Assembly: GCF_021018895.1 (NCBI RefSeq)
Contig: NC_079368.1
Location: 1,898,001 to 1,962,000, forward strand
Length of the DNA stretch: 64,000 nucleotides
Source: Seriola aureovittata
Taxonomy: Eukaryota > Chordata > Actinopteri > Carangiformes > Carangidae
Direction of reading: 5' to 3'
The notes below the pieces were generated by a model, which did no database searches, was not told the origin of the DNA, and was given only the letters and a program-made list of their open reading frames with translations. Positions within the stretch are counted from its first letter, which is position 1. Each line of letters opens with the position of its first letter. Made by a program: the position numbers and the translations under genes. Shown here one piece after another: positions 1 to 13,200 of the stretch.

Positions 1-857
1 TACAAATACATCACAAATATGATGGTTAGAACTGTTGAAAATATGTTTCGCACCATTCCCCTGATTCCTTCTATAAAGCATCTGTGTCAACACTATTCAC
101 CACATGACTCGTCACTTATGACTCAATGAATGAGGGAGAAGCCTGATAACAGCTGCATTAGTTTTGACAGTTATCTCTATTCGTTCCAGGAAACATATTA
201 ATCCATTTGTGACCTATTTGTTTCAGACTCACTGTGTGCTGCCATCTAATTCATTAATCTCCCAGTCAGACTGTGGATGAGGGATAAAATACTCAAACAC
301 ACATTCACAATAGTATTTGCCATTAAATTAGCATTTCATTTCAAGGACAGCAGAGGAGAATAATCCCAAATGAAGGGCTCAGAGGGACAGTTTGATTTTT
401 TATTCATTCAGAAAATGTGAACATAAATGAACAGTTTGTTTCATTAGTATTTGAGAAAATGTATATAAACATTAAAACAAAAATGAAACATAAAAAAACA
501 GAAACAATGTGAAATTGGAGTTTAAAAGAGGAGATAAATATAATTTAATGACATGTAATAATGTAAAAAAATATTTCATTCAGCAAGTGGAGGGACCTCA
601 AAAGATCATGTGATCAAAATGTATAAGTGTGGTGAACAGATATGGGAAATGCAGAATAAGTTCAAATTAAATTAAATTAAAATTAAAAAATCTAAATATT
701 AAAATTCAAGCTTTAGCTTTTATTTCTTCTACTTTTTGACATTTTCTGTTATTCAGATTAAAAGTAGAAATGGCCTCTGGGCACTAATTAGCTTGAATAA
801 AATTAAAACACAATTACTAAACTGAGCAGTATGACAGTGACATATGTCAAATCTTAC
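1..857. other. AT-rich non-coding sequence
   Basis: No coding exon or RNA gene was recognised. The stretch is AT-rich with short homopolymer A runs. It lies just downstream (minus strand) of a putative first exon whose donor is at 857-856, so it may be the first intron of a gene that continues beyond the left edge. That is an inference from the similarity of this exon to the one at 7489. Confidence 0.35.
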
Positions 858-985
858 CTGTAGTGCTGATGACTCGTCTCTCACTGCGTTGTTGTTGAAG
901 GTGTTTTTAAAGGCCAGCAAGCTCATATCAGCTTCCTCTCACCCTCCCACAGCACACCGACAACCTGTTCCACTCTCAGCATTAC
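858..985 (-). promoter_or_regulatory. Putative promoter and first exon, copy 1 of 2
   Basis: On the minus strand this segment reads as a non-coding exon ending in CTACAG followed by the donor GTAAGA. Upstream of the donor is a TTTAAA stretch that could act as a TATA-like box. The segment is clearly similar to 7489-7615: both share TGAGAGTG, a CTGATATGAGCT block, the TTTAAA run and the identical donor. The 7489 copy lies upstream of the C2 gene on the same strand, so this copy probably drives a second member of that family, left of the window. No transcript evidence is available. Confidence 0.4.
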
Positions 986-989
986 ATAA

Positions 990-1889
990 TGTGCCAGAGA
1001 GAGAATGTTTGGTTTGGGTCGGCTTGTTTGGCCCGTCGGTCACGTTATCCATGTATGATGAGAGGACCACAGCACCACATTCATCGGATTAGATTTTCTT
1101 TTACAGTCTCAAAAGGCAAATACACCAAATATTCCAAACAAAGATTTCACAGTTTCTTTCAAACTTTGAATCATAAGCTTTATTTTCCAGATGTAGATCA
1201 CAAGTTGACACATACTCTGTGCCCTCACCAATGTAAGTCCTGGACACTATCAGCAGATAATAATATAAGTGTTTTTTTTCTTATTCTCCTCTAATGATCT
1301 TATAAGCCGGCTGAATGTCTTCCATATATCTGTAAACCTTTGTAAAACCTTTTGTTTCTGTACATATGTCAGCAGATACCACCAATATCTATCTATAACA
1401 GTATGGCTACATCTCAGTGTCAGGCCTCTGCTGTTGTTGTTGATGCTGGATTATTGGCAGACATAAATAAAATGGAGCTGTCTTTGCTGTTGTTTAGAAT
1501 GTCTTGCTCTCTTCTTATTGTCCTCTTTTATTCACGTATTGCTTCTTTACTGTTAAAGGTTCTTGAGTTTTTGACCTTTAGTATCAACGTGATGTTTTTC
1601 TGTGTTGGTCACTGTTGTGTTCACGTGCTCAGGTTTTCACAGCGGTGGAAAGTACACATGCATGCGAGCAAGTGATCCTCTATGGTGGCACGCCGATCAA
1701 CAGGCGGTAACACGCTAACACATGGGGGAAGACTGCGAGCTGGTGAATATGGATGGGAACAAAGCTGGAGTTCAAATACTAAATAGAATCAACTGTTTTA
1801 TGAGGAAGGACACGTTAACCTGAAGAATACACAGTGTGTTAGAATTAATGTAAACACAACTGTTTGATGTTTGCTCCTTTAAGTCGCCA
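990..1889. other. Non-coding, no gene recognised
   Basis: Several short open frames occur here but none shows a known domain, splice context or composition unlike chance. They are treated as noise. Confidence 0.5.
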
Positions 1890-3530
1890 GGGGTCTATTC
1901 CAGAAAACAGGTTTAATAAACTCTGACTGGAACCCTGAACTCTGAGTTGATGAACCCTGAGACGGGAAAAGTTAGTTAGTTAGTTCAAAGTGTTAGAGTT
2001 TATTCAGCGTCGTCCACTAGACCACGTTCTTTATCACACTCTTATTTGTGGAACAGCTGGAACCTGCTGTTTGTTAGATTCAATGTTCACATGTAACCTG
2101 ATGTGGAGCCAGTTCTGCTGCAGCAGAGGATGGAGATATAGATCACACAGATCAGACACAAGTTTATAGATATAGATGAAACAGATCAGACACACGTTTA
2201 TAGATATAGATGAAACAGATCAGACAAAAGTTGATAGATATAGTTGAAACAGATCAGACACAAGTTTATAGATATAGATGAAACAGATCAGACACAAGTT
2301 TATAGATATAGATGAAACAGATCAGACACAAGTTTATAGATATAGATGAAACAGATCAGACACAAGTTTATAGATATAGATGAAACAGATCAGACACAAG
2401 TTTATAGATATAGTTGAAACAGATCAGACACAAGTTTATAGATATAGATGAAACAGATCAGACAGAGGTTTATAGATATAGATGAAACAGATCAGACACA
2501 AGTTTATAGATATAGATGAAACAGATCAGACACAAGTTTATAGATATAGATGGAACAGATCAGACACAAGTTTATAGATATAGATGAAACAGATCAGACA
2601 CAAGTTTATAGATATAGATGAAACAGATCAGACAGAGGTTTATAGATATAGATGAAACAGATCAGACAGAGGTTTATAGATATAGATGAAACAGATCAGA
2701 CAGAGGTTTATAGATATAGATGAAACAGATCAGACACAAGTTTATAGATATAGATGAAACAGATCAGACACAAGTTTATAGATCTATGATTGTAACCTCA
2801 GATTTAGATTTTGGTGCTTTTCAGTTGAAAAAGAGTCAAGGTTAAAGCTGAGTGTAAATTTTCAGATGTCTACTTTACATTTAAAAATCTTGCTCAACAG
2901 CATGACTGTATTTCAGTGTTTTCAAAACCTGATATTTAAATTACATTTAGTGGAGTTTTTAAATGTAAAGTATTTTCAGCTGCATTACTGTCATCCTCGC
3001 TCAGAAGTATCATCATCTACAGCGTAATATGACAGCTGTGATAGGACGGTTCATCAGTGCGACCAATCAGAACATGAGAAATAATTCTTCATAGACCAGA
3101 GTCATGTGTGTCTAAAGCTTTTTTTTTACAGTGATGAATGTTTCGGTGCAGAGGAACTGATTCCAGTCTGACAGGCGTCTTAATGTCCACACAGTCTCAG
3201 AGTTAGAAAGATTTGATGTGAGGATGAACCCTCCATGTGTAACATATGAGATCTCTGTCTCTGTCCTCACATTGACTGATTGACCAGAAAAGAGCTCATG
3301 TTCATAAACACAGGTCTTGGGTAGCCTTTTCCCACATGAACTTCTTTACATGAATGTCTCCGATCTGCACTTTGACGTAGACAGTATGAAGAGGAAATGA
3401 CGCTTCTGGTCAGAAGCTTCTTAAATCACAGCCTGAGGGTGGAGACGGACAGAAACTCAGAGTAAAAGGGAGTTTCCCTCATCTCAGGGTTAAGAAACTC
3501 AGAGTTTTCACTAAACCTGGAATAGACCCC
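1890..3530. mobile_element. Inverted-repeat DNA element (MITE-like) of about 1.64 kb
   Basis: The left end starts GGGGTCTATTCCAG and the right end finishes with its reverse complement CTGGAATAGACCCC. Similarity continues inwards: GGTTTA, then ACTCTGAGTT, AACCCTGAGA and GGGAAA occur in matching order on both arms, and the left arm has a 7-bp insertion. No transposase frame is visible, so the element would be non-autonomous. It encloses the 34-bp minisatellite. The superfamily cannot be told by eye; the ends look like widespread fish repeats. Confidence 0.65.
2134..2783. repeat. 34-bp minisatellite, about 19 copies
   Basis: A head-to-tail tandem array with a unit of about 34 bp, made of ATGAAACAGATCAGACACAA followed by GTTTATAGATATAG. 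Copies differ by a few substitutions: a CAGAGG variant of the CACAAG part recurs, and one copy has TGGAAC. The array sits inside the inverted-repeat element at 1890-3530. It has no spacers of varying sequence, so it is not a CRISPR array. Confidence 0.93.
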
Positions 3531-3829
3531 AGTGGATCAACTGTAGGCCAGCAGGAGATCACAGTCACACACTTTAACTGATGAGGCAAAGGGAGAATAT
3601 ACTGCAATACCCAAGAATATACCATCTCACACCTTTAGCAAGGTACTTGCAGCTTGGTTAAAACACACAGAGATGACTTGTAGCATGACTTGAGCAATGT
3701 TTATAAGGAGTTTCAGTCTAAGAAGGTTGTAGTAAATAACAATGGTAATCTTGTAACTTCTGTTTCACTCTCACAAAACTATGTTAAATGTGTGGGAACA
3801 TGATATAAAGTTTGGTTGTTGCAGCACAG

Positions 3830-3835
3830 TTTATT
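3830..3835 (-). terminator. Candidate polyadenylation signal for the C2 gene
   Basis: AATAAA on the minus strand (TTTATT on plus) about 260 bp past the stop codon. A second AATAAA lies at 3905-3910. Either could end the transcript. Confidence 0.45.
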
Positions 3836-4092
3836 TTCATGGTCATCCTTGGAAAAGGGGAAAATAGCCAATAAATAAAACGTGACAAAGGAACAACAAT
3901 AAAGTTTATTGATTGAGTTAATTGACTTTGAGTATTTTTCTGGTCTAATTCTGATGAAATGATGAATCGTAGATTTGGAACAGAGAACCTGAGCACCCAC
4001 AGTCTGTTACACACATTCCCCAGAGCCAGTCCGAGAGATGCAGGTTGGGTGTAAAGACTGAAGGTCTCGTATATCTATACATGCTCAATGAT

Positions 4093-4479
4093 TCAGCTAA
4101 GGGTGTAGGCGTAATGGAGGGAGCCACCTTCCTTCAGGAAGCAGTCGTGATCATGGGTTCCCGGTTTGATCTGACACTGGCAGACTCCCAGCAGGTCATC
4201 GAAGACGAAGTCATGGTCAAACACCTCAAGCCTCAGTACGTCGTTCACCTGGGCGTTGGAGTTGGTGAACTGCTCCTCCCACCAGGGGTTAGGGTTGTCA
4301 TGACGGATGGATGTCATACCCATAGCGGCTGAGCTACAGAACACCTTGACGTAGCCGTCTGTGACTCCAAACAGGTCGGAGGGAAGACCGCTGGCCCGCA
4401 GGTTAAACACCCTCAGCTGGGACTGAGCCACACTCAGACTGCACAAGACCAGCAGGAGGAGAGGAAGACTGGAGGCCAT
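4093..4479 (-). CDS. Small secreted C2-domain protein, perforin C2-like
   Basis: This frame encodes 128 residues. An N-terminal hydrophobic run (residues 1-20, rich in Leu and ending VAQS) is a clear signal peptide. The rest is one C2 domain: the LRASGLPSDLFGVTDGYVKV stretch and the later FDHDFVFDDLLG stretch carry Asp residues placed as in calcium-binding C2 loops, and NPNPWWEEQF is typical of the C-terminal C2 domain of vertebrate perforin. The pore-forming MACPF part is absent, so this is a C2-only relative. The Met at 4479 was preferred to the upstream one at 4521 because a good acceptor (CTCCACCTCCACAG) ends at 4494, leaving a 14-nt leader. Fish have several short perforin-like genes of this kind; their role is not established. 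Identity as a C2 protein is firm, the exact family name is not. Confidence 0.8.
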   Translation of the reverse strand: MASSLPLLLLVLCSLSVAQSQLRVFNLRASGLPSDLFGVTDGYVKVFCSSAAMGMTSIRHDNPNPWWEEQFTNSNAQVNDVLRLEVFDHDFVFDDLLGVCQCQIKPGTHDHDCFLKEGGSLHYAYTLS

Positions 4480-4493
4480 GGCTTCACAGGAGG

Positions 4494-7488
4494 CTGTGGA
4501 GGTGGAGCAACAGATCCACATTGTATCAAGGGAAATCTTTTCTTTTAATTTTGTTTTTACTCAACCCTTATCTGTCATTAATATTTCTGAGGTGCTACTG
4601 CTTTTATACAACAGCTACCACTCAGTTGTCAGACCTGGCCAGGTAAGGTCTTCCGTGATTGATCACATCTCTTCCTGCTTTTCCATCAGTCAGAACAGTT
4701 CTATACCGACTAGCCTGGCAGGCCTGATGCAGCATCCACCTGCAGTTCATCCTGATATCATTCCTGTGAACGTCTTTTTAACTGATGATGAGTTGTTATT
4801 GGTTGTTATTTTCAACAGAAAAAGGGAAGAAAATATCTAAGCCTCTCATTACGCCACATTTCTCTTCGTTACTTCTGGTGTCTACTTTCAGAATAAAGTC
4901 ACCAAAGTTAAGTATTTACAAAACCAGAGCTGTTTTGATTCTTTTATTTAAAAGATTCCACTGCAAGTCTTGGTTGGTTACAGTCTGTCTTGAGGATAGA
5001 TGGAGTGAACAAAGACATATGTATTTAGAGTCATGAGTTTTCACTGCCCTCCAGTGGGCACATTGAGGAACTGCAACATGATTAAATGTGTTATATACTG
5101 ATTATATCTATGTTATGTTTTCTTTACTGTCAAAGACAACCAACAGTGTGTTAGTACATTTCTCAATACTCTCTGACTTCATGGCTCGACAGCCTCATCA
5201 TGATTTGCTCCTAGATTTGAATGTTTAAGCAGTTTTAGTTCCTTCCTTCCTTTTTTTTTTGGAGACTAATTTCGACTGCAGATGAACACATGTGGCGTTC
5301 TGTGAGTATTTTGGGCAGCAGGACAGTGATTTAGTTAAAACTATATGAAGGTATGACTTTAATATACAAATCAAGTACTTCTTATACTGAGTGCTGAGAA
5401 CAAGACTTTTAAATGAGACCTCAACATGCCACAGAGGATTCTGTCTCTGTTGTCTCTGCGTTTCCTTCCCTTTGTTCGTTGCTATAGGAATGACTTTTCT
5501 TTCTGTACCATATATCTCATAACACAAACAAATAAAACAAATTACACAACATACGATAAAAACAGTTTTTTCTCTGTGTAGCTGCTCAGGGATGCTGCTC
5601 ATTTCACAGATCAGGTCCTGGTTATCAAAGTTATGTCTGGCGAATAAGAATTCATCAAATAAAACCTGTGTGACAAACTGTGGAGATTGAAAGACGTGGG
5701 CATTTGAGAGCCAGTGTTTATCTCAGGACTAAGAGTCAGGATATCTCGGCCTCTACTGCTTCCATTATAAGAACTTGAGAACTTTATTGAAGTGTAATAT
5801 ATAGATATCTGGAGTAGGCTACTCCTAATTAAAGGCCATTATTGAACATAACTAACTGTGACTAAAATCCTACATACAAAAACAATATACTTTAAACTGG
5901 AAGAGGAAACACGTATTGACTCTGTAAATAGAATCTGTGAACAGGCCATGTTGCACATAAAATCTCCTCCCGATAAAGATAAAACCAACCTCACCGTTAT
6001 CGTCTTTCCACACACGTTGAGTTAAACATTCAGGAGATGTTATATCATCCTCTCTGAAGGTCACTGGGAAAGTTTAGCTCCAGAACAGCTGGATGTGTTT
6101 GGACTGTTGTTCCTATCACAGTTGGACCTTAATTCACAGTAAGTCATTGAAATTTGAGACACTTCACTGTTACTTTCTACAAATAGGAAAGCTAAGCTAA
6201 TTAGCTGAACAGAAAGTGTAGATATAAATCACCAACAATACGGAGCAAATAGATTAAATAACAGCCATAGAATGTGTAAAGAAGATTAGAATGATTGTGG
6301 AAACAACAAATTAATAGATGAATTAATGGATGAATTTTGCAGTATGTTATATGAAGGTATGTGACAGCAGATGCATGTATAATCCTCTACAGAAACTATA
6401 CTGTCAAACTAAATCATTCCTTTTTATTTAAGCGTGAATACATTTTCGCTCCTAATGTTATTTATATTGATTATTAAATTATTATTATTTATTTTTTTAT
6501 TTTCAAGTTGTTCATTGGATTGAGTTACTAAATTAAATGTTATTTGTTGTGTGTTTGATTTATCCCTCTATATAGACTTCCATTTATGGAGGATGACAGT
6601 TTTCATGTTACTGCTTCTTTTTATTAAATATCACTACATGAAATACCTAATAATGTAATCACTTCATTTGTGGAATAATTTATCACTTTGACGTTAACAC
6701 CAGTGTCTCCACCAAAGTTAAGACGGGCTAAACCAAAACTCTTCGTCCACTTGGCAGCAGCAGACACAAGTTGTGAAAACCACTATGACACATCATCGCC
6801 TCTGAAGTTGATATAGTGAACTTGTTATTGACACATCCAGCAGTTCTGAAGCAACATTACAATTAATAAACTGGAGTTGTGAGTCCAAAAGTCCAAAGTC
6901 GAAATCAAGCCTCTAGCAGCTGTATTTAACTCCCAAGGAAAATATGTGGCTCTTTAGATGCTAATTGCTCCATCATGTTCACCAGCTAGTTGCTAACAGT
7001 TAGCAAATCCACTGATGCCACTAGCATTTAGTGGATTTTTCGAGCTTTTTTCTTCTAAGGATGCTGAAAACAAGCAGAAAACTAAACAATGAGGTGCGGA
7101 TCTCTGTAAAGGTCCATAAAGCTGAGGGGAGATGCCACATGGGGTGTTAATTCTCTATGGGTTCAATCCCTTTTACATTGTCTCATTGTTTTCACATTTC
7201 ATGGGATTTTCTTATATTAGAAATTTTGATTATAGTTGCTTTAAAGCTGGAAAATCATAAATAGGCAGAAAATGAACTGCAAAGTAGCAGTAGAGACAGC
7301 AGCAGTGCTCCTGCATTAGAGGTCCTGGTTGGCGCCAGCAGTATTATTGGTGTACTACAGTCATTACTTATAAATGGGGACGTTGGGGTAGAAGTTACCC
7401 AGGAGAATGGATCAGTTTGAAGAAATGAAAAGGGAAAATGAAAAAACTCAACTGCCCCTAACTAGAAGATTATATGTGAAAGTCTTAC
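4494..7488 (-). other. Probable 5' intron of the C2 gene
   Basis: Apart from short chance frames nothing coding was found. A strong acceptor at its 3' end (4494-4495) and a GTAAGA donor at its 5' end (7488) frame it as an intron of about 3 kb on the minus strand. It is AT-rich. Confidence 0.4.
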
Positions 7489-7615
7489 CTGTAGTCTTGA
7501 TACCTTGCTTCTCCCCTCTCCATCTACAGGCCCATGTTTTAAAGACCAGCAGAGCTCATATCAGTTTGATAAAAAAAGCCCTCCCATAAAACCTGCCACA
7601 CTCTCAGCATTACAC
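7489..7615 (-). promoter_or_regulatory. Putative promoter and first exon of the C2 gene, copy 2 of 2
   Basis: Minus-strand sequence with a TTTAAA box and an exon end CTACAG followed by GTAAGAC. It is similar to 858-985. It lies upstream of the C2 coding exon at 4479 on the same strand, and that exon begins with an acceptor, so a non-coding first exon is required somewhere upstream. The link is inferred from position and splice signals. Confidence 0.4.
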
Positions 7616-9880
7616 AACACGACACACTGTTATACAATAATGATGAGCGGACTCGCACTCATTTTAAACTGAATTTGCTTTATTGGCATTACCATAATTA
7701 ACAACCAAGCAGGGGTTTGAGAGATGCATTGGTTTTAAACTGACTCAGTGATACCGTCACAGATGCCTGAGGTAGGTTAAACAAAAAATAAACCATTAAC
7801 TGAAAGTTAAGGCACAAAGATGAGTTTGGATTTAAATGGATAAGGAGCCAGGGGAAGCTAAAACAGGTGTAATGAGGTCCATGTGCTATAGGCTTGTGCC
7901 TGCATAACATATTCTACCCATAGTTGGCAGTATTAACCTTTACTAGACTGGGCTGGATGAATGAAAATGTGCTCCTTTGCTTGCTAGCTCCTGTGCAATT
8001 AGCAGGCCTGTAAACACAATGTAGAAATAATCAAGTCTGGATGAAGCTGTGAAGTAGAGTCTCTGCGTTAGCCATGGTCAGAAGCCAGTCATGGTGATGT
8101 CTTTAATGTGCTGATCAAAAGAGAGGCGAGTATCAGACCTAACACCAAGATTACTGGCTGTCAGACTTTGAGAAGTCATGCACGAGTCAAGAGGTACTGA
8201 TACTTGATCGGGTCGGCCAAATGACCTGCACCTCAGTTTCATCTGGAATTAGGTGCATGACACATTGTGACATCCAGCTCTTCACAGCGGGAAAAGCAAA
8301 AAGCTGCACTACCTGTTAACCGAGCAGGCTGTCTAATCAGCTGTGACCTGCCAAAGTCTGATTTAAACACCCGTCTATATTCCTGGATATTCCAACTTTT
8401 ATTTACATTCATCAAACATTTTTAAAACTTGCACCATAAAACATTTCAGTTGGGTGACTTTATGCTGGTGGTTATACACGGCCCATTCAAAATGCTTAAT
8501 AATTCAGAAAACTACCCTTACCCACGGTGTCTATCAGTGGGTCTATGATGCTGCCACGACAACAGCCAACGGCCGTCCCACCACAGCTATTATAACACAG
8601 CAAAATTGCAGATCCAGAATTTCTGATCCATACACAAAACCAGGAACCGACTAATGACACAGGGGAGGGGGGAAATTGGGGAGAATATAGGGAGTGAGGG
8701 AGAGACAGAGTGTAACCAGTAGCCCCCCCTCAGGATGAGTCTGATGGAAATCTCTCACTATCTGAGGATCCAGAATGAAGGAGCAAGGAATCTATGAGCC
8801 CTCCTCGGGTCTCTACAGCCCTCCCCGTCAACCAGGTCCTGCAACCACCTGCCTCTGTGGCGCACATCCAGGAGCCACCGGACAGAAAAGGCAGGGTGAT
8901 CGTCAACGATCCGGGTAATGTTTAATCTTTCCACTTTCTGATGTTTGTAATTTTACAGGTGTGTGGTTGAGATCAAAATGAAGGCTGAGTTTAAGGACAG
9001 ATGTGGTCTGACCCATGAGTTCTGAGTACACATATAACAATGTGGTAATAACTACTGAGTACTCAAGGGTCAGAACATCAACATGTTAATGACATGGATT
9101 ACTGCTGTGATCCCATCAAAAGATGAGCTGTAGTTATTTTTAAATATTTTAAATTCTTTACTTCTGATGACAGATTTGATCCTCCTTTGTGTGGATGATG
9201 CTGTGGAGAGATTTTCTTCCTTTCTTCACAGATGATTCTTTCAGCTCCTCTTTGTTTGAGGGGTTAGGTGCCACTGTTCAGCAGGCTTCTTTGCGTGGTC
9301 TTTAGCGAAGTTTAATCTGCATTTTTATGTAGTTTTGTGAGCAATGGTTTTCTTCCTGGTACAGATTGACTTCATGCAATGTCCTTCACACTGTCTGATC
9401 AGTCACTGAAACACACAGTCCCACAGAAAAAACACTTCAAAAGCACTTGTCTGTTGTTCAGTGCAGGGTTGCATAAATAGTGAATTGTCCTTTCACAAGG
9501 ACAGTGACTGTTCCCTCTGTTATTGGGGGTTGGAAAGATACAGGATGAAATACTGAGAGGGAGATGAATCTTCTTAAGCACTGATACACCTCTGCTGCCT
9601 CTGCACAAATAACATTGGAAGACTATACAATACAATACACAGAAAAAAAGAAAAGGTCACAGAAAGGTACCACTTGGTGAATTGGCCCCAAGATCAGATG
9701 CAGTTGTGACTGAGGGAGGAACCTTTCTCCTTTTCTTCGAATGTCAGTGACTAATGTTATTTTTACTATTACCAAGAAGTTGACATCTAATTAACATAAG
9801 GAAAAGTGAAACATAGTTTTGTTAAATTTGTTAAATCATGGGTTAAAGACTGCTGGTTCTTTTATTTTGAAAACTCGTAA
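7616..9880. other. Intergenic, no gene recognised
   Basis: No protein family, RNA gene or clear transposon was recognised. The region separates the C2 locus from FAM151B. Part of it (about 7930-8260) reads like an old dispersed repeat but could not be assigned. Confidence 0.4.
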
Positions 9881-9947
9881 CCGGAAATGAGGTTGGTGTT
9901 CCTGCTGCTAACTTGACTTGTGTAAACTCGTGTTGTTACTGGTTGAG
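9881..9947 (+). promoter_or_regulatory. FAM151B promoter and non-coding first exon
   Basis: An ETS-type CCGGAA site at 9881-9886 is followed by GC-richer sequence ending GGTTGAG and a consensus donor GTGAGT at 9948-9953. The coding exon begins after an acceptor (GTCCGCAG, ending 10219), so a separate 5' UTR exon is needed and this one fits. The transcription start itself is not visible. Confidence 0.5.
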
Positions 9948-10223
9948 GTGAGTCGCGGATTGTTGTCTGTCTTTCCTTTACCTTGGTATTAATGAGTTGT
10001 TTTCCACTTTATGTTATTTGGAATTTAAAGTGTAAAGACGCCAAAAATGATCTAAAGTGTGCTAACTGTTCTCAGCTACGCTTCGTGTTTCTCACGGTAA
10101 TCCAGCTAGCTAACATTACAGATCCCAGTCTGCTCATCTTTACTCTGGTTCAGCAGCCGGACTAAAGTCAAACTGTGGCTGTAAAGTGGCGCTAATGGAC
10201 GGTGACGCTTTGTCCGCAGGGCG

Positions 10224-13200
10224 ATGAGTGACCGGACGCTGGAGTATTTTCTGAGCCTGAATCAGATAACGAAGAAAGACGCTAGCGAGGTGAAATGGTC
10301 GCACGCAGTGAACAGCAGGAGCAGACTGACAGAGGCTCTGACAGGTGTGACATTTTTACTGGAGTTAAAGTACTGGTACACTTGATTTTAAAAATACTGA
10401 AGTATTCAAAAGTACTTTTTTTTTTTTTTCTTATTGTTGTATTGTCCCACTTTTACAGAACCTAATCTAAAACAACTGACTGACTGACTGACTGTAGGAC
10501 CTGTACAATAAAAAGCTTGTAGAATATGATACAAAGACTTTAGACATGGACATAAAAACACAAGTGAATCAACAAGTAGCTGTTGTTTTCATATTTCTTT
10601 TTTCAGGTAGTGATAAAGTTTTAACATTTAAGCAAAATACATCTCTCCTTATTTCTGGCTGTGATTGTTTTTTCGCCTGTGAACACAGTGTTTGGGCTAT
10701 CAGATTTTCAAAATAAAATACAATTCATTCACTGACTAAAAGCTCTGCTTCAAAATAAGAGTACTTCATAGAAATGTAGTGGAATCAAACTACAATATTT
10801 GTCTTTTAAGTGTAGTGGAGTAAAAGTAATACATTTCAAAAAAAATAATACTCAAAGTACAGATACTGGAAAAATATACGTCATTAAATGTACGTCTTTA
10901 CTGTCCACCCCTAACACCACCTTATTTCTTTTCCTTTTATTTTTTCAATGTTTTTTATTTGTTGCTTGATCACCTGTCAAACCTCTGCTTCTGCTGCTGG
11001 TTGTAGAGTGATTGCGGCATCTAAAATGGTTTCTTTTCTCCATGACAGGTCATGAGTCACCCTTTTATTATTATATTGGTGGTGGTAGTAAATCATACTC
11101 TGCTCATAATGCCAGTTTTCAGGGAGAGGTTCTGCCACCAAGTAGCACAAAGTGCTCACTTGTAGTGTTAGTGGAAGTTACTTGTGTCACTCACACACAA
11201 GTGCCCAGGCAACCTGGACTCCAAAATACTGTTGCTATGGCGACAACACTTGGTGAAAAAAAAAAAGAAAATGACTTTTTACATAAATTATATCGTTGCA
11301 GGGGATTTTAAATGGGTCCCAGGTGCCTGTTAAGACTGAGACTGTGTTTTTGGACTATTAGTCAGACAAAAGACAATTTAACCCTTGATCACCTTGAGCT
11401 AAAACTGTGATGAACACTGTGATGAACTACTTTGTGATTTTATTTGATTTTTGATTTTTTAAAACACTGAAATAACACCATACAAAGTATATTTTTCTAT
11501 TTTAAATATATGTTTTTATATATCTGCTTGCCTTGTGCTAGTGATGGTGACATGAAGCTTCATGAAGCACTGAACCAGTCCAGCAAAGTGGTTTTTGAAA
11601 AGGTTCATTTCTTGATGCTTGAAATTAACAGAGCAACATCTGCTGGACAGAATGAAAGCAAGAACAGACAAATACACGTTTGCATGTTACAGAATATCAT
11701 TATAATGGAAACTATGATTGTATCTTCATTCTAAACATAACTTTATTGTAATGACTTTAAATGCAAAAAAGATATATTTTCTATGCATCCAATGTATTAA
11801 TATCAGTCAAGTTAAGCTCAATGTATGTGTTTTAGTTGAATTGAAGATTGAGGCGCCTCTGAAATGTGGGCAAATAACATAATGGAAAATGATTTTTAAT
11901 GCTTTACATGTCATCACTTCTGTCATACATCTAAAATGAGATCAGTAGTGTGGTGATTCTGATGTGGGTGCTTTATGAATGAGGTTTGACTGACTGACTG
12001 ACTGACTGCTCGACTGCTCCCACGCTCAATATCTGGAGATACTCTGGACAGGACGCACAGACATGTATGATATAGATATGACAAAAATATCTATCTCTCT
12101 GTTGAGTAGCTACAAAAGATCACACTGTAGGATATTAGAAATTTACACTTAGATCGTTTTGGATAAAACCACATGTGTGAACTACATGTAGTGGCCCAGT
12201 TGTTTGACATATGTTTGCCAATTTCCATACTGTTTTATGTTATGTATGTATTTTGCATTTCATTGTCACTGAACCTTTTTTTTTAAATGATGATGATTTT
12301 GTGAAGGTGATTTTTGTTGTTCTTGTACCAAACAAGCATGTTCCTTTTCGTCTGGAGGATATGATCTGTAGGCCAGGCGTCTCTGTAGCAACACAATGCT
12401 TATGGTGCTAACAATGCACAACAATGTTGTCTCACATTTTTCTTTATCAAAAAAATGCAGATTTGGATATTGCTTTTGGCCATATTGAGATTTGGATTAT
12501 ATTTAGATTAATTGTGCCACACTCGTCAGATCTGGTCTGAACTAGACAGACATGATCATAATGTAAATCCACAGCTGTATGAGCAGTAAGAGACATGTTT
12601 CTCTTGTGTTGAGTTCTTCACTGACCCTTTTAGGTCCCATGCATATGTTGGAGGCTGACATAATCATAAGAGGTCGTGACCCCAAAGAGCCAGTCATGGC
12701 ACATCCCCCTGACACAGACAGTGACATCACACTGAAGGAGTGGCTGGAAGCAGTGAAGGCACATGACAAGGGAATCAAACTAGACTTTAAGAGGTGAGAC
12801 ACAATTCAATTCCCTCTATTGATATGTGAGTGTGTGTGATGATGACACTGGTTTACTCACCATGCAGCCTGGAGGCAGTGTCTCCGTCGGTGGCCCTGCT
12901 GGAGGCGGTGATGGGTGAGACAAGCCGTCCTGTGTGGGTCAACGCAGATATTCTGTCTGGTCCTGGTGGACAGGCCACACCTCTGGAGCCTCAGGCTTTT
13001 CTATCTGCCATCAGAACTCTTCCCACTCACACCGTGCTGTCCCTCGGCTGGACTACAGGATGGACTGCCGGGACAGATAACCCAGGTGAGGAGACTTCAT
13101 TACCAGTGCCTGTGTTTACATTCTACTGATGACAGAGGAAAAACATCATGTTAATGCCTCAGTCAGAGAATTCATAGTGAGAGAATGTCACTCCCCTTCT

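Noticed and set aside
844..1092. 82-codon frame
   Set aside because: It runs antisense through the putative first exon and has no known domain.
2134..2783. Regular 34-bp repeats considered as a CRISPR array
   Set aside because: Units are head to tail with no unique spacers, in a vertebrate genome; it is a minisatellite.
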